64,000 bases of DNA, taken from Lacihabitans sp. LS3-19. Lineage in GTDB: Bacteria; Bacteroidota; Bacteroidia; Cytophagales; Spirosomataceae. A model generated the notes under the pieces. It did not search any database. It saw nothing but the letters and a program-made list of their open reading frames with translations, and had not been told where the DNA came from. Position numbers and translations under genes: made by a program. Numbering within the stretch: position 1 is the stretch's first letter; the number at the start of each line of letters is the position of its first letter. Shown here piece after piece: positions 1 through 8,649 of the stretch. Location: the NCBI RefSeq assembly GCF_024343575.1, contig NZ_RJUA01000004.1, positions 172,075 to 236,074 on the forward strand, read 5' to 3'.

Positions 1-1
1 C

Positions 2-1417
2 TATTTGACTTTGAAACAATACCAATTGGCTCAACAACAATTCGAGAAATCGTTGCGAATTGAAAAGGAACTGGATAATAAATTAGGCCTAGCAATAAAT
101 TATCAAAATTTGGGAATAATAAATGAAGCTCAAAATGAATTGGATGCAGCTTTGGGAAATTATTCCACTTCATTAGAGTATAATAAAGCAATCAATTCAA
201 AATTGGGAAGGATTATTTGCAATAATTCTATCGCCCAAATTTTGATTAAAATGAATAAGCCTAAAGAAGGCCTAAAGTTGATTTTGCCAAGTATAAGAGA
301 AGCTGAAGAGCTGGGTGATAAGTTTTATATAACAATGGCTCTGATCAATTCTGGATGGGCTTATAGTATCTTAAAGGAATATGATAATGCGGAAAAGAAT
401 TTGGAAAAAGGCTTGAAAATGGCGATTGCAAACCAATTTAATTCCTCAACTTCAGAGGCATACTCCCATTTGGCTTTTTTATATGAATCTAAAGGTGATT
501 ATCCTAAAGCGTTGAAAAACCTTAAAAACAAGCAAGAGTTTAGCGAGAAAATATTAAATGAAGAAAATCTTCACTATACGGCTGAATTGATTGTAAAGTA
601 TGATAATGAGAAAAAAGAAAATCAAATCGCTTTGTTAGAAAAAGAAAATGAACTTGTAAAATACCGTTTAGGCGAAAATCAAAAGTTTATGATTTTTGCA
701 GCTATTTTGATTGGTTTGATTGCAGGAATTTTGATTATCTGGTACAGGCAATACCAATTAAGAAATGAAAAGCAGGTTTTGATGCTTGAACAACAAATGA
801 TGCGATCGCAAATGAATCCTCATTTTCTTTTTAATTCCTTAAACTCTATAAAATTGTATATTATAAATAATGAAAAGGAAAATGCTGTTTATTATTTAAA
901 TAAATTTTCAAAACTTATAAGAACGATACTTTCTAATTCTAGAGAAAAAGAGATAAGCTTAAAAGAAGAACTTAACACAATGGAACTTTATGTAAATATT
1001 GAAAGTATTCGTTTTTCGGAAAAGATAAATTTTGAAATTAATGTTGCAGAAGGGATTGATGTAGAGGTTATTAAAATACCTTCATTAATTTTACAGCCAT
1101 TCATTGAGAACTCAATATGGCATGGATTATCAAATATTGAAGGCGACAAAAAGCTTAGCATTAATGTAACAAGCCAGAAAAATGGGTTTATAAAATTCGA
1201 AATTATTGACAATGGTATAGGTAGAGAGAAAGCTCAAGAAATAAAAGAGAAAAAAGTGTCAAAGCAAAATTCTGTTGGGCTCAAACTTACAAAAGAAAGG
1301 TTAGAGAATTTTGCTAAAAATACAAATAGCAATATTTTTATGGATTTTGAAGATCTTTATGATGAAAATCAAAAATCGATAGGTACAAAAGCAATAATCA
1401 TTTTGCCTATAAAATAA
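2..1417 (+). CDS. TPR-containing LytS-family sensor histidine kinase (5'-truncated by window edge)
   Basis: The frame is open to the left edge, so the start lies outside the window. Counting from the codon at 5, residues 1-190 form tandem TPR-like helix pairs, followed by a short coiled coil and one membrane helix (about 228-248). The kinase part has the His_kinase motif MNPHFLFNSLNS with the phospho-accepting His at about 273, an N box (FIENS, about 366) and a G box (DNGIGR, about 402). This is the LytS/YehU type of kinase, in which TPRs often replace an extracellular sensor in Bacteroidota. The partner is usually a LytTR response regulator; none is next to it here, so it may lie outside. 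The sensed signal is unknown. Confidence 0.9.
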   Translation, partial: YLTLKQYQLAQQQFEKSLRIEKELDNKLGLAINYQNLGIINEAQNELDAALGNYSTSLEYNKAINSKLGRIICNNSIAQILIKMNKPKEGLKLILPSIREAEELGDKFYITMALINSGWAYSILKEYDNAEKNLEKGLKMAIANQFNSSTSEAYSHLAFLYESKGDYPKALKNLKNKQEFSEKILNEENLHYTAELIVKYDNEKKENQIALLEKENELVKYRLGENQKFMIFAAILIGLIAGILIIWYRQYQLRNEKQVLMLEQQMMRSQMNPHFLFNSLNSIKLYIINNEKENAVYYLNKFSKLIRTILSNSREKEISLKEELNTMELYVNIESIRFSEKINFEINVAEGIDVEVIKIPSLILQPFIENSIWHGLSNIEGDKKLSINVTSQKNGFIKFEIIDNGIGREKAQEIKEKKVSKQNSVGLKLTKERLENFAKNTNSNIFMDFEDLYDENQKSIGTKAIIILPIK

Positions 1418-1447
1418 AAAGAGGAGACCATTGGCCACCTCTTTTCT
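1416..1447. terminator. Bidirectional intrinsic terminator
   Basis: An inverted repeat AAAAGAGG / CCTCTTTT (1417-1424 and 1438-1445) lies between two convergent genes. It has A-rich sequence on one side and T-rich sequence on the other, so it can end transcription from both directions. Confidence 0.75.
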
Positions 1448-1469
1448 AAAAATGAATAATAATTAATTA

Positions 1470-2294
1470 TTATTTCAAAGATTTTATTAGCTTTTCATTC
1501 AAAGCTACATAATCAGGATTGTTTCCTTTTTGAGCTAATTCCATTGATTTTTTTGCGGTAGCTATTGCACCAGCTTTATCGCCAGCTTTGGCTTGGATTT
1601 TTGCTTTCAAGTGAGCAACCCAGTAAGCTTCTGGTTGAGCTTCAACCGCTTTGTTTGCCCATTCTAAAGCTTTTCCAAGATCTTTGCCGTTGTCAAAATA
1701 ATATCCAGCAGCAGCAAAATATGGCTTGCTATCTACATTCATAGCTTTGTCTATGTCAGCCATTATTTTGGTGTCAATATCTGCTTCGATATCGAACTCA
1801 ACTTCAGTGTTTTCCCAAATCATGTTGATGGTTGCCATGTTGCTACTTTGAGAACTAAACATAATTACGAAATTTTCAACTGCAAAAGGTAATTTGTTTG
1901 ATTTTGCCATAAATCTTGTTACTTCGTCTTCAGCTTTGTAATTGAAAACGCTAGCTTCAGGCTTGCAAAGAATCACTTCCCATTCAGATTTGCCAGGAAT
2001 CGTAAGGATAGAATATTTACCAGCTTTTACGGCTTTTCCACCCACTTTTACGTCTTCACCAAAAGTAATGGTTGTTTGACCGTTAGCACCAGTTCTCCAC
2101 ATTTTACCATATGGTACTAAATCTCCAAAAATAGTTCTGCCTTTGGCACCTGGTCTAGAATAGGTGATTTCTACAGATGAAAGGGCAAATTCTTGTTTGA
2201 TTGTTTGGGTTGGGCTAGGAGCAGGAGTTTTGATTCCTTGAGCAAAAGCTCCGAATGAAAGTACAGAAAGAGCAAGTACAATTATTTTTTTCAT
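1470..2294 (-). CDS. DUF2911 domain protein with C-terminal TPR-like region, secreted
   Basis: The protein has 274 residues. The N-terminus (MKKIIVLALSVLSFGAFAQ) is a clear signal peptide. Residues about 25-170 match the DUF2911 pattern common in Bacteroidota: the YSRPGAKGRTIFG and PYGKMWRTGANG blocks, then a beta-rich segment with AGKYSILTIP. Residues about 190-274 form alpha-hairpin repeats resembling TPRs (ALEWANKAVEAQPEAYW). The product is probably periplasmic or outer-membrane associated. The molecular function of DUF2911 is not known. The gene lies 83 bp downstream of an SDR gene on the same strand and may be co-transcribed. Confidence 0.88.
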   Translation of the reverse strand: MKKIIVLALSVLSFGAFAQGIKTPAPSPTQTIKQEFALSSVEITYSRPGAKGRTIFGDLVPYGKMWRTGANGQTTITFGEDVKVGGKAVKAGKYSILTIPGKSEWEVILCKPEASVFNYKAEDEVTRFMAKSNKLPFAVENFVIMFSSQSSNMATINMIWENTEVEFDIEADIDTKIMADIDKAMNVDSKPYFAAAGYYFDNGKDLGKALEWANKAVEAQPEAYWVAHLKAKIQAKAGDKAGAIATAKKSMELAQKGNNPDYVALNEKLIKSLK

Positions 2295-2377
2295 AAAAAT
2301 ATAAAAGGTTTGTTTATTAATCTTGAACGCAAATTAGTACAAATTAGTTTTTTGATGTCATAATTTATCAAAAATAC

Positions 2378-3166
2378 CTATAAACTCATGGACAAACCTC
2401 CATCTACTGGTAAATTTATTCCATTTATTGAAGATGCCGCAGGCGAACATAAAAATGCAACCGCAGCCGCGACTTCTTCTGCAGAAGCAAATTTGCCTAC
2501 TGGTACATTGGCAATGATTTGTTTTTCAACTTCTGATTTTTCTATTCCCAGGCTATCAGCCCGCATTTGATTTACATTTTCTAGTCTTTGGGTCTGTGTA
2601 TACCCTGGCAAAACATTGTTTACTGTAATACCGCTACCCGCTATTTCTTTCGAAAGGGTTTTGGCCCAACTTGCTACAGCCCAACGAATGGTATTTGATA
2701 CACCAAGACCGACAATCGGCTGTTTTACTGATACAGAAATTATATTAACAATTCTTCCAAAGCCTGCTTGTTTCATGCCTGGAACTACGGCTTGGGTTAA
2801 AATCTGATTGTTTATTAAATGTTGGTTAAATACTTCTTGGAATTTTTCTGGACTTTCGTCAATAATTGCTCCACCAGCAGGACCACCGGTATTATTAATC
2901 AAAATGTCAATTTTATTTCCTGAAGCAATAAAACTTGAGATGACAGTTTTAACATTATCATTAGAAGTAAAATCTGCAACCAGATATTGGTGACTTTGAT
3001 TTTTTGCTTTTGGCAATTCTTCAGTTCTATTTTTTAATGACTCCTCATTTCTAGCCATTAGCACAATATTAGCACCCAATTCGGCCAATTCTATTGCTGT
3101 TGCCCAGCCAATGCCTTGGGTACTTCCACAAACCAAGGCAGTTTTGTTTTCAAGATTTAGATTCAT
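2378..3166 (-). CDS. SDR-family oxidoreductase (FabG-like)
   Basis: This 262-residue short-chain dehydrogenase has the Rossmann nucleotide motif GSTQGIGWA near the N-terminus, the NNTGGP block near residue 90, and the C-terminal LPVDGG signature. The segment around residues 140-170 has S-V-S-V-K-Q-P and then a TIRWAVASWAKTLSKE helix, so the canonical YxxxK reads as an unusual N/T..R/W version. The catalytic Tyr is not obvious, which could mean altered activity. Substrate cannot be told from sequence. The start ATG overlaps the end of the upstream DUF202 gene by 17 bp, indicating translational coupling. Confidence 0.85.
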   Translation of the reverse strand: MNLNLENKTALVCGSTQGIGWATAIELAELGANIVLMARNEESLKNRTEELPKAKNQSHQYLVADFTSNDNVKTVISSFIASGNKIDILINNTGGPAGGAIIDESPEKFQEVFNQHLINNQILTQAVVPGMKQAGFGRIVNIISVSVKQPIVGLGVSNTIRWAVASWAKTLSKEIAGSGITVNNVLPGYTQTQRLENVNQMRADSLGIEKSEVEKQIIANVPVGKFASAEEVAAAVAFLCSPAASSINGINLPVDGGLSMSL

Positions 3167-3443
3167 ATTCGTCTTTATAATTCCCTACGTGGCCGTAACT
3201 TTTCTTTATTTTATTTTTGTGAACAATATAATTTGCAATTCCATAAATTAAAATGAACAATGAAATGGAGAACATAATAATTTCAACAATTCTATGCTGC
3301 TCTATTTTTAATAAATTTTCCAAACTCAATCCCGCCAAAGAAAAATATAAGGAGGTTCTTAAAAAAGCTAATAGGGTGGTTTGGTTAGCCAAAGTAGTTC
3401 TTTGTAAGGCCAAATTCTCCCTTAATATTAAATCTCTGTTCAC
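3150..3443 (-). CDS. DUF202 small membrane protein
   Basis: The protein has 97 residues and starts at GTG. It carries the DUF202/YidH-type signature: a charged N-terminal helix (ENLALQRTTLANQTTLLAFLRTSLYF) leading into two membrane helices (about 27-47 and 58-78) and a basic tail. Function is unknown in the family. It overlaps the SDR gene downstream by 17 bp. It is separated from the receptor gene upstream by a strong terminator, so it probably has its own promoter. Confidence 0.85.
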   Translation of the reverse strand: MNRDLILRENLALQRTTLANQTTLLAFLRTSLYFSLAGLSLENLLKIEQHRIVEIIMFSISLFILIYGIANYIVHKNKIKKSYGHVGNYKDEYESKS

Positions 3444-3462
3444 TATCTTTAATTTTAAAACA

Positions 3463-3497
3463 TAAAAAAAACCTGCTTCAAAAGAAGCAGGTTTTTT
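3463..3497 (-). terminator. Intrinsic terminator of the TonB-dependent receptor gene
   Basis: A perfect 10-bp stem AACCTGCTTC / GAAGCAGGTT with an AAAA loop sits 19 bp after the receptor stop codon. The T-run on the minus strand follows the hairpin. Confidence 0.9.
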
Positions 3498-3515
3498 GCG
3501 AAATATCTAAAGATA

Positions 3516-6500
3516 TTAATTAAATGAATATCTAACTGATAATTGTGCCCCCCAAACAGAGCCTGTAGAAATACTAGGCACATAGCTATCTTGTAACAAT
3601 ACAGTTTGACCACCTACTTGTTGAGTCGCCATTCTGAATTGTGGTACACCAGAAGCATTTACACCAGCAGCAGCCAAAGGTCTATCTGCTGATAATCTAT
3701 TTAATACACCCCATTTGCTATTAAGTAAATTACCAACATTTAAAATGTCAAATCTAACTTGAAGAGCATTTGACGTGCTTCCAGCATTAATTTTGATGTC
3801 TTGAATTACACTAAAATCAGTTGAATTATACCAAGGAAATTGAATGCTGTTTCTTTTAACATATGTTCCTCTTAAAGCATCTAGTTGACTGTTTTGAGAA
3901 ATAAATTTCTCAAATGCAGTAGCTTGTTCTTCAGGAGAGAAAGTTTTTCCGCCTGATGTTAATGGTAAGAACGTCATGTCGCTTCCTTTATTAGGAATAA
4001 AAAGTAGGTCATTATTAGAAAGACCATCTTGGTTCATATCTCCAGCATACACTAATGAATAGTTACCTTGATTTCTTCCCTCATAAAACAAACTAAATGT
4101 AGTTGAACCACCTAATTTTTTGCCGTAATTCAATTTATAGTTCAATGCCAAGATTGCTCTATGTCTTTGATTAAAATTAGAATTAGTTAATTCAGTGGTA
4201 TTTGGAGTACCGTATATTGGATTGGTTGACCATGAACCAAAGGCAATTGAACCTGCATTTGTGATGTCTTTTGTAGATCCATAAGTATAGGCAGCCATAG
4301 CATACAAGCCATTTGCAAAAGGCTTTTCTAATTTTATAGTCGATTGTAAACCACCACCTATGTTAGAAGATTTAAGTACTATATTGTTTGTGATATTACT
4401 ATTTATTCTGTTGGCAGTTCCACCAGCAAATCTTGGTCTTGTGTCTGGGCCAGCAAAATTACTTACTGGATCTTTTAGATTCGAATTTATATATTGAACA
4501 GCATTGATGTTCTTGCTGTAAATAAATTCTCCAGTTGCGATAATGCCACCTGGAAGTTTGTAATCAACAGCGATATTTGTTTTCCAAACTTGAGGAAATT
4601 TGTAATTCTCATCCGCAACCGCAATGTCAAAAGTAGAAGCCGCATAAGGATCAGCTGTAGCTGGCTTATATTTCGATGGGTCTAATGTAAAAGCAATCTT
4701 ATTTGTGTTAGTCTCTTGGGTAAATCCAGATAGAATACCATTATTTCCAATTTGGTTTGATAACCATACAAAAGGAGGGCGACCAGTAAATATACCTGAT
4801 CCACCTCTGACTTGGATAGTTTTATCACTTTTTACATCCCAGTTAAAACCTAATCTTGGAGACCATAAAGGATTTCCAGTCGGTAAAACTCCTGTATTAT
4901 ATTTAACGGTTGCACCAGTTTCATCTTTAAATGATAATCCACTAACCACTGTGTTTTCAAGTGAAGTTTGTTCTATTAATGGGATATCAACTCTTAAGCC
5001 TATTGTAAATTTCAAATTAGGTTTTGCTTGATATTCATCTTGAATATAAATGCCTGGAGTTGTTGCTTTCATTACCTGCAATGGAGGTGCTGCACCACCA
5101 GCAAAATCAAACCTATATTGGAACCTGTTGATAGTAACATCTGTAGCAGGGTTGTTTGGATTTGCTAAATAATCATTTGTTGATTTGAAGAAATCATCCA
5201 ATGAATTATAAACATAAACACCATTAGATGCAGCATAGAATGAGTTGTTTGAAATAAATCTCTCTAAAGCAATACCTCCTGTAATAACGTGTTTTCCAGC
5301 ATAATAAGTTAAGTTATCGAAGAACTGGAAAGTGCTATAATTCAATAGGTTATTTGGTGTAAAAGGGTCAAATCCTGCAGAAATATAAGTACTATTGTTT
5401 TGTAAAATATCAATAGTAGGGAAAACTCTGTCAGATAAATATGCTCTATCTTCGTTGTTTTTAGTATAACCTACGATTAAATTATTTGACAATTTATTTG
5501 AAATCGTAGTGTTTAATTCAGCTAATGTCGAGAAATAATCCTCATTTAACACATAACCTGAGTTAAAATAAGACATAGAAGTTGAATTATTACCTCTATT
5601 ACCTGCACCAGCAGAAGTTGAATTAGAAATTGGATTTTGAGATCCTCCATCTAATTTCGAAACACGAATGTTGAATTTATTCTTTTGGTTAATGTTCCAG
5701 TCTACACGAGCAAGGAATTTGTTACCAGTAGTACTGAAATTATAGTTTTCATAAGGACCAGTTTCAAAACCTAATTTAGACATTTGAGCTGAAACAGCAT
5801 CAAGGTCAGTAGCCAAAGTTCTTGTAACATTCGAACCTGTTTGTCCTCTATTTGCCTGCCATGTAGTTCCAGGAGTAGTTAAGCTTTCCAATTCAGCATT
5901 TACAAAGAAAAATACTTTGTCTTTAATGATTGGTCCTCCTAAACGGAAACCATAAACATTTTTCTTGAAAGTTGAATTTGTCAAAGTCTCGTCATTTACT
6001 TTAGTTCCTAAAAACGCTTTTCCGTTGTCTCTGAACATTGTAAATACTGAGCCTTGTACTTGGTTATTACCTGAACGAGTTACCGCATTGATACCAGCTC
6101 CTGTAAAACCGGTCTGACGAACATCAAAAGGTGCAATGTTAACTTGAACCTCTTCGATAGCGTCTAATGAGATAGGTGATATTCCTACTCTCGCACCTGG
6201 TTGGTCACCCAATCCAAATCCGTTGTTAAAAACAGCACCGTCAATTGTGATGTTGTTTAATCTAGTGTCTTGCCCACCAAAAGACTTACCTGAAGCCTGA
6301 GGGGTCAATCTAGTGAAGTCGTTGATAGTTCTACCAATAGTTGGCATGGAGTTAATCTGCTCTTTGCCAATAGTGGTAGCAGCACCAGTTCTTCCCGAGC
6401 TAAAAACATCTGATTTGTCTGATCTAACAACCAACTCATCCAATGTAGTGTTGTTGTCAGAAAGAGAAAAGCTTACGTTGGCAGCAGTACCAAGGTTAGC

Positions 6501-6800
6501 AATTACGCCTTCTTTTACTTGATCTTTAAATCCTACAAAAGAAACTGAAACTCTATACGGTCCACCAACTCTAACAGAAGGGATAGCATAACGACCGTTT
6601 ACGTCAGACATAGCAGCGTATTTTGTACCTGATGGCACGTGTAACGCGATAATAGTAGCACCTGGAAGTCCTTCGTTTTTGTTGTCAGTGATTAAACCAG
6701 AGATAGCCGAAGACGTAACCTGGGCAAAACTTGAAAACGAAAGAACTAAACCTAAGACAGCAACAATGGCTTTCTTAAAATAAGTAGTTTTTTGATTCAT
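3516..6800 (-). CDS. Oar-like TonB-dependent outer-membrane receptor
   Basis: The protein has 1094 residues. A signal peptide (about 1-26, ending SFAQ) is followed by a carboxypeptidase-regulatory-like beta-sandwich (about 30-115, GLITDNKNEGLPGATI), a plug domain (about 130-245, with NNITIDGAVFNN and SLDAIEEVQVN) and a long C-terminal beta-barrel ending in an aromatic-rich strand (SVRYSFN). The barrel contains NFNQRHRAILALNYKLNYG, typical of Oar/OmpA-related TonB receptors of Bacteroidota. Such receptors import or export large substrates across the outer membrane with TonB-ExbBD. No SusD partner is adjacent, so glycan uptake is less likely. The substrate is unknown. Confidence 0.93.
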   Translation of the reverse strand: MNQKTTYFKKAIVAVLGLVLSFSSFAQVTSSAISGLITDNKNEGLPGATIIALHVPSGTKYAAMSDVNGRYAIPSVRVGGPYRVSVSFVGFKDQVKEGVIANLGTAANVSFSLSDNNTTLDELVVRSDKSDVFSSGRTGAATTIGKEQINSMPTIGRTINDFTRLTPQASGKSFGGQDTRLNNITIDGAVFNNGFGLGDQPGARVGISPISLDAIEEVQVNIAPFDVRQTGFTGAGINAVTRSGNNQVQGSVFTMFRDNGKAFLGTKVNDETLTNSTFKKNVYGFRLGGPIIKDKVFFFVNAELESLTTPGTTWQANRGQTGSNVTRTLATDLDAVSAQMSKLGFETGPYENYNFSTTGNKFLARVDWNINQKNKFNIRVSKLDGGSQNPISNSTSAGAGNRGNNSTSMSYFNSGYVLNEDYFSTLAELNTTISNKLSNNLIVGYTKNNEDRAYLSDRVFPTIDILQNNSTYISAGFDPFTPNNLLNYSTFQFFDNLTYYAGKHVITGGIALERFISNNSFYAASNGVYVYNSLDDFFKSTNDYLANPNNPATDVTINRFQYRFDFAGGAAPPLQVMKATTPGIYIQDEYQAKPNLKFTIGLRVDIPLIEQTSLENTVVSGLSFKDETGATVKYNTGVLPTGNPLWSPRLGFNWDVKSDKTIQVRGGSGIFTGRPPFVWLSNQIGNNGILSGFTQETNTNKIAFTLDPSKYKPATADPYAASTFDIAVADENYKFPQVWKTNIAVDYKLPGGIIATGEFIYSKNINAVQYINSNLKDPVSNFAGPDTRPRFAGGTANRINSNITNNIVLKSSNIGGGLQSTIKLEKPFANGLYAMAAYTYGSTKDITNAGSIAFGSWSTNPIYGTPNTTELTNSNFNQRHRAILALNYKLNYGKKLGGSTTFSLFYEGRNQGNYSLVYAGDMNQDGLSNNDLLFIPNKGSDMTFLPLTSGGKTFSPEEQATAFEKFISQNSQLDALRGTYVKRNSIQFPWYNSTDFSVIQDIKINAGSTSNALQVRFDILNVGNLLNSKWGVLNRLSADRPLAAAGVNASGVPQFRMATQQVGGQTVLLQDSYVPSISTGSVWGAQLSVRYSFN

Positions 6801-6867
6801 AAGAAAAAATTTGAGGTTAATTTGTTAATAAGTTCTTGTAATAAAAGTACATATAAATTAATCGACA

Positions 6868-6875
6868 CAAAGGTA
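6868..6875 (-). promoter_or_regulatory. Promoter -7 element for the TonB-dependent receptor
   Basis: The minus strand reads TACCTTTG, an exact match to the Bacteroidetes -7 consensus TAnnTTTG, 67 bp before the start codon. A TTTG lies only 15 bp upstream, shorter than the usual 19-21 spacing, so the -33 element is uncertain. The rest of 6876-7018 is AT-rich and holds no gene I can see. Confidence 0.55.
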
Positions 6876-7018
6876 ACAGTTTTTTTAATTCAAAAAAAAA
6901 GTGCCTTATTCTAATGTGTTTAAACTTAGAATATTACAGTTTAATATTAGATAGTGTAAATTATTAAATTGTTAAATTGGAATAGTGCTATGTCGTCTTA
7001 AAATTGTGAAATATAATA

Positions 7019-7717
7019 CTATATTGGGGAAGAAAGTATTATTTTTTCAGGTAAACTTCCAAAAGTCCTAACAATCATAAATCTTGCAAAAAGTTCTTCA
7101 GAGTACCAATTGTCAGATTTTGTTTTAGTAATTACATCTTTATGATGGGCACCTTTATAAGCAAACGATTTCATAGATTCCACATCTTTCCAAATAGAAA
7201 GTGTGGCTTGTTTTAAAAAAGGTATTTCTCCAAAACCTATAGAATAGATTAAACCAGGCGTCTGACTTAAGTTTTCAGCTACCTTGGGTACATTTTTCCA
7301 AAAATCATTAGCTTTCCACAAATTTATAGTTGCACGTGTAAGTACAGCTATATTATTAATTGGCTTTTCTGTAGATGTTATTTTAAACGGTTCTTGTTTG
7401 TCCCAAAGTCCGTGAGATTGTATTGGAGACAGTATTATAGAGAATTCTGTTTTGGAGAAGTAATTAATGTATCGGAAGATTTTACTCTTATTTCTGTAAT
7501 CTTCAAATTCTGATTCTTTATCCCAAGTAAAAAAATAAACCCATTGCCCTAAGTCAGGTTTGATATCAAATGTGCCATTTTTGCCTGTTCCCATTAACTT
7601 TCTGAATTTTGGGCCTCCATTATCAAAAAATAAAAGGATCCTGAAAACTATCATTGAAAAAAAACCAAAAATGATTTTTATGCCAGTATACTTTACTACG
7701 GTTATTGTTGTTAGCAT
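7019..7717 (-). CDS. CrtA-like (spheroidene monooxygenase-type) protein
   Basis: The protein has 232 residues. The C-terminal two thirds carry the CrtA pattern: GLWDKQEPF (about 104-112), VLTRATINLWKANDFW (about 123-138), IGFGEIPFLKQATLSIWKD, then FAYKGAHHKDVI and WYSEELFARFMI near the end. CrtA enzymes are heme oxygenases that add oxygen to the C2 position of carotenoids; Cytophagales homologues are thought to act in flexixanthin-type pigment synthesis. The N-terminus is hydrophobic (about 10-30), suggesting membrane contact. Other carotenoid genes are not in the window. The gene lies beside a DUF547 and a cryptochrome gene. The exact reaction is inferred. Confidence 0.75.
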   Translation of the reverse strand: MLTTITVVKYTGIKIIFGFFSMIVFRILLFFDNGGPKFRKLMGTGKNGTFDIKPDLGQWVYFFTWDKESEFEDYRNKSKIFRYINYFSKTEFSIILSPIQSHGLWDKQEPFKITSTEKPINNIAVLTRATINLWKANDFWKNVPKVAENLSQTPGLIYSIGFGEIPFLKQATLSIWKDVESMKSFAYKGAHHKDVITKTKSDNWYSEELFARFMIVRTFGSLPEKIILSSPI

Positions 7718-7803
7718 ATACTGAGATTTTTAAACTTTTCGAAGTATTTTTTCGTATTTATCATATAATATATGTTTAAGTCTATTTCAATTAACTAAAT
7801 ATC

Positions 7804-8568
7804 ATGAAAATCGTTTTATTTTTTTTCGTTTCTTTAATTTTTATTCAAAGTTGTTTTGCTGTAGATTCTCCAACTTCTAACGCAGCACCTATTTCTCATG
7901 ATATCTTTGATAGACTTTTGAAAAAATACGTCACAGATAAAGGAGAGGTTAATTATGCGGGTTTTAAAAAAGAGCAGAAAGAGTTTGCTAAATACCAAGA
8001 TTTGATCTCTAAAAATGCACCAGCAAGCAATTGGTCAAAAAACGAAATATTAGCGTATTGGATCAATGCATACAATGCATTCACGATTCAATTAATATTA
8101 GATAATGCCGATCAAAAAATTACGAGTATCAAAGATATTGGAAGTAAAATAAAGATTCCTTTTGTAAATACCCCTTGGGATGTGAAATTTATAGAAATTG
8201 GCGGCAAAAAGATGGATTTAAATAATATCGAACACGGTATAATAAGAAAACAATTTAAGGAACCACGTATACATTTTGCATTGGTATGTGCCGCAAAATC
8301 GTGCCCGCCGCTTAGAAATGAAGCATTCACAGCTGAAAGATTAGATGCTCAGTTAAACAGTCAAGCAGAAAAATTCATAAACGATGATTCAAAAAATAAC
8401 GTTTCAGCAAATTCGGCAGAAGTTTCGAAGATATTCGATTGGTATGGGATGGATTTTAAGCCTACACCAATTATTGATATATTAAATAAATACTCTAAAA
8501 CTAAAATAAGCAACAAAGGTAAAATTACTTTTAAAACATACGATTGGGCTCTCAATGGTTCGCTTTAA
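7804..8568 (+). CDS. DUF547 domain protein, secreted
   Basis: The protein has 254 residues. A signal peptide (about 1-19, IFIQSCFA) has a Cys at 17 that might instead be a lipobox Cys, though the sequence is not ideal. The DUF547 core includes LAYWINAYNAFTIQLIL (about 81-97) and the highly conserved ALVCAAKSCPPLRNEAF (about 159-175). The family is widespread and uncharacterised, with a conserved Cys that hints at an enzyme. It is followed on the same strand by the cryptochrome gene 81 bp downstream. DUF547 genes frequently sit near photolyase genes in Bacteroidota, but a functional link is only inferred. Confidence 0.87.
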   Translation: MKIVLFFFVSLIFIQSCFAVDSPTSNAAPISHDIFDRLLKKYVTDKGEVNYAGFKKEQKEFAKYQDLISKNAPASNWSKNEILAYWINAYNAFTIQLILDNADQKITSIKDIGSKIKIPFVNTPWDVKFIEIGGKKMDLNNIEHGIIRKQFKEPRIHFALVCAAKSCPPLRNEAFTAERLDAQLNSQAEKFINDDSKNNVSANSAEVSKIFDWYGMDFKPTPIIDILNKYSKTKISNKGKITFKTYDWALNGSL

Positions 8569-8649
8569 AAAGTTAGAGGTATTAATTTTATTCTTTTTTT
8601 GTTTCTTTTACCAATCACATTGAAGAACTTTGTTTTTTATTATTAAAAT

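Noticed and set aside
4705..5031. Open frame antisense to the TonB-dependent receptor
   Set aside because: Shadow of the receptor gene with no promoter or family match.
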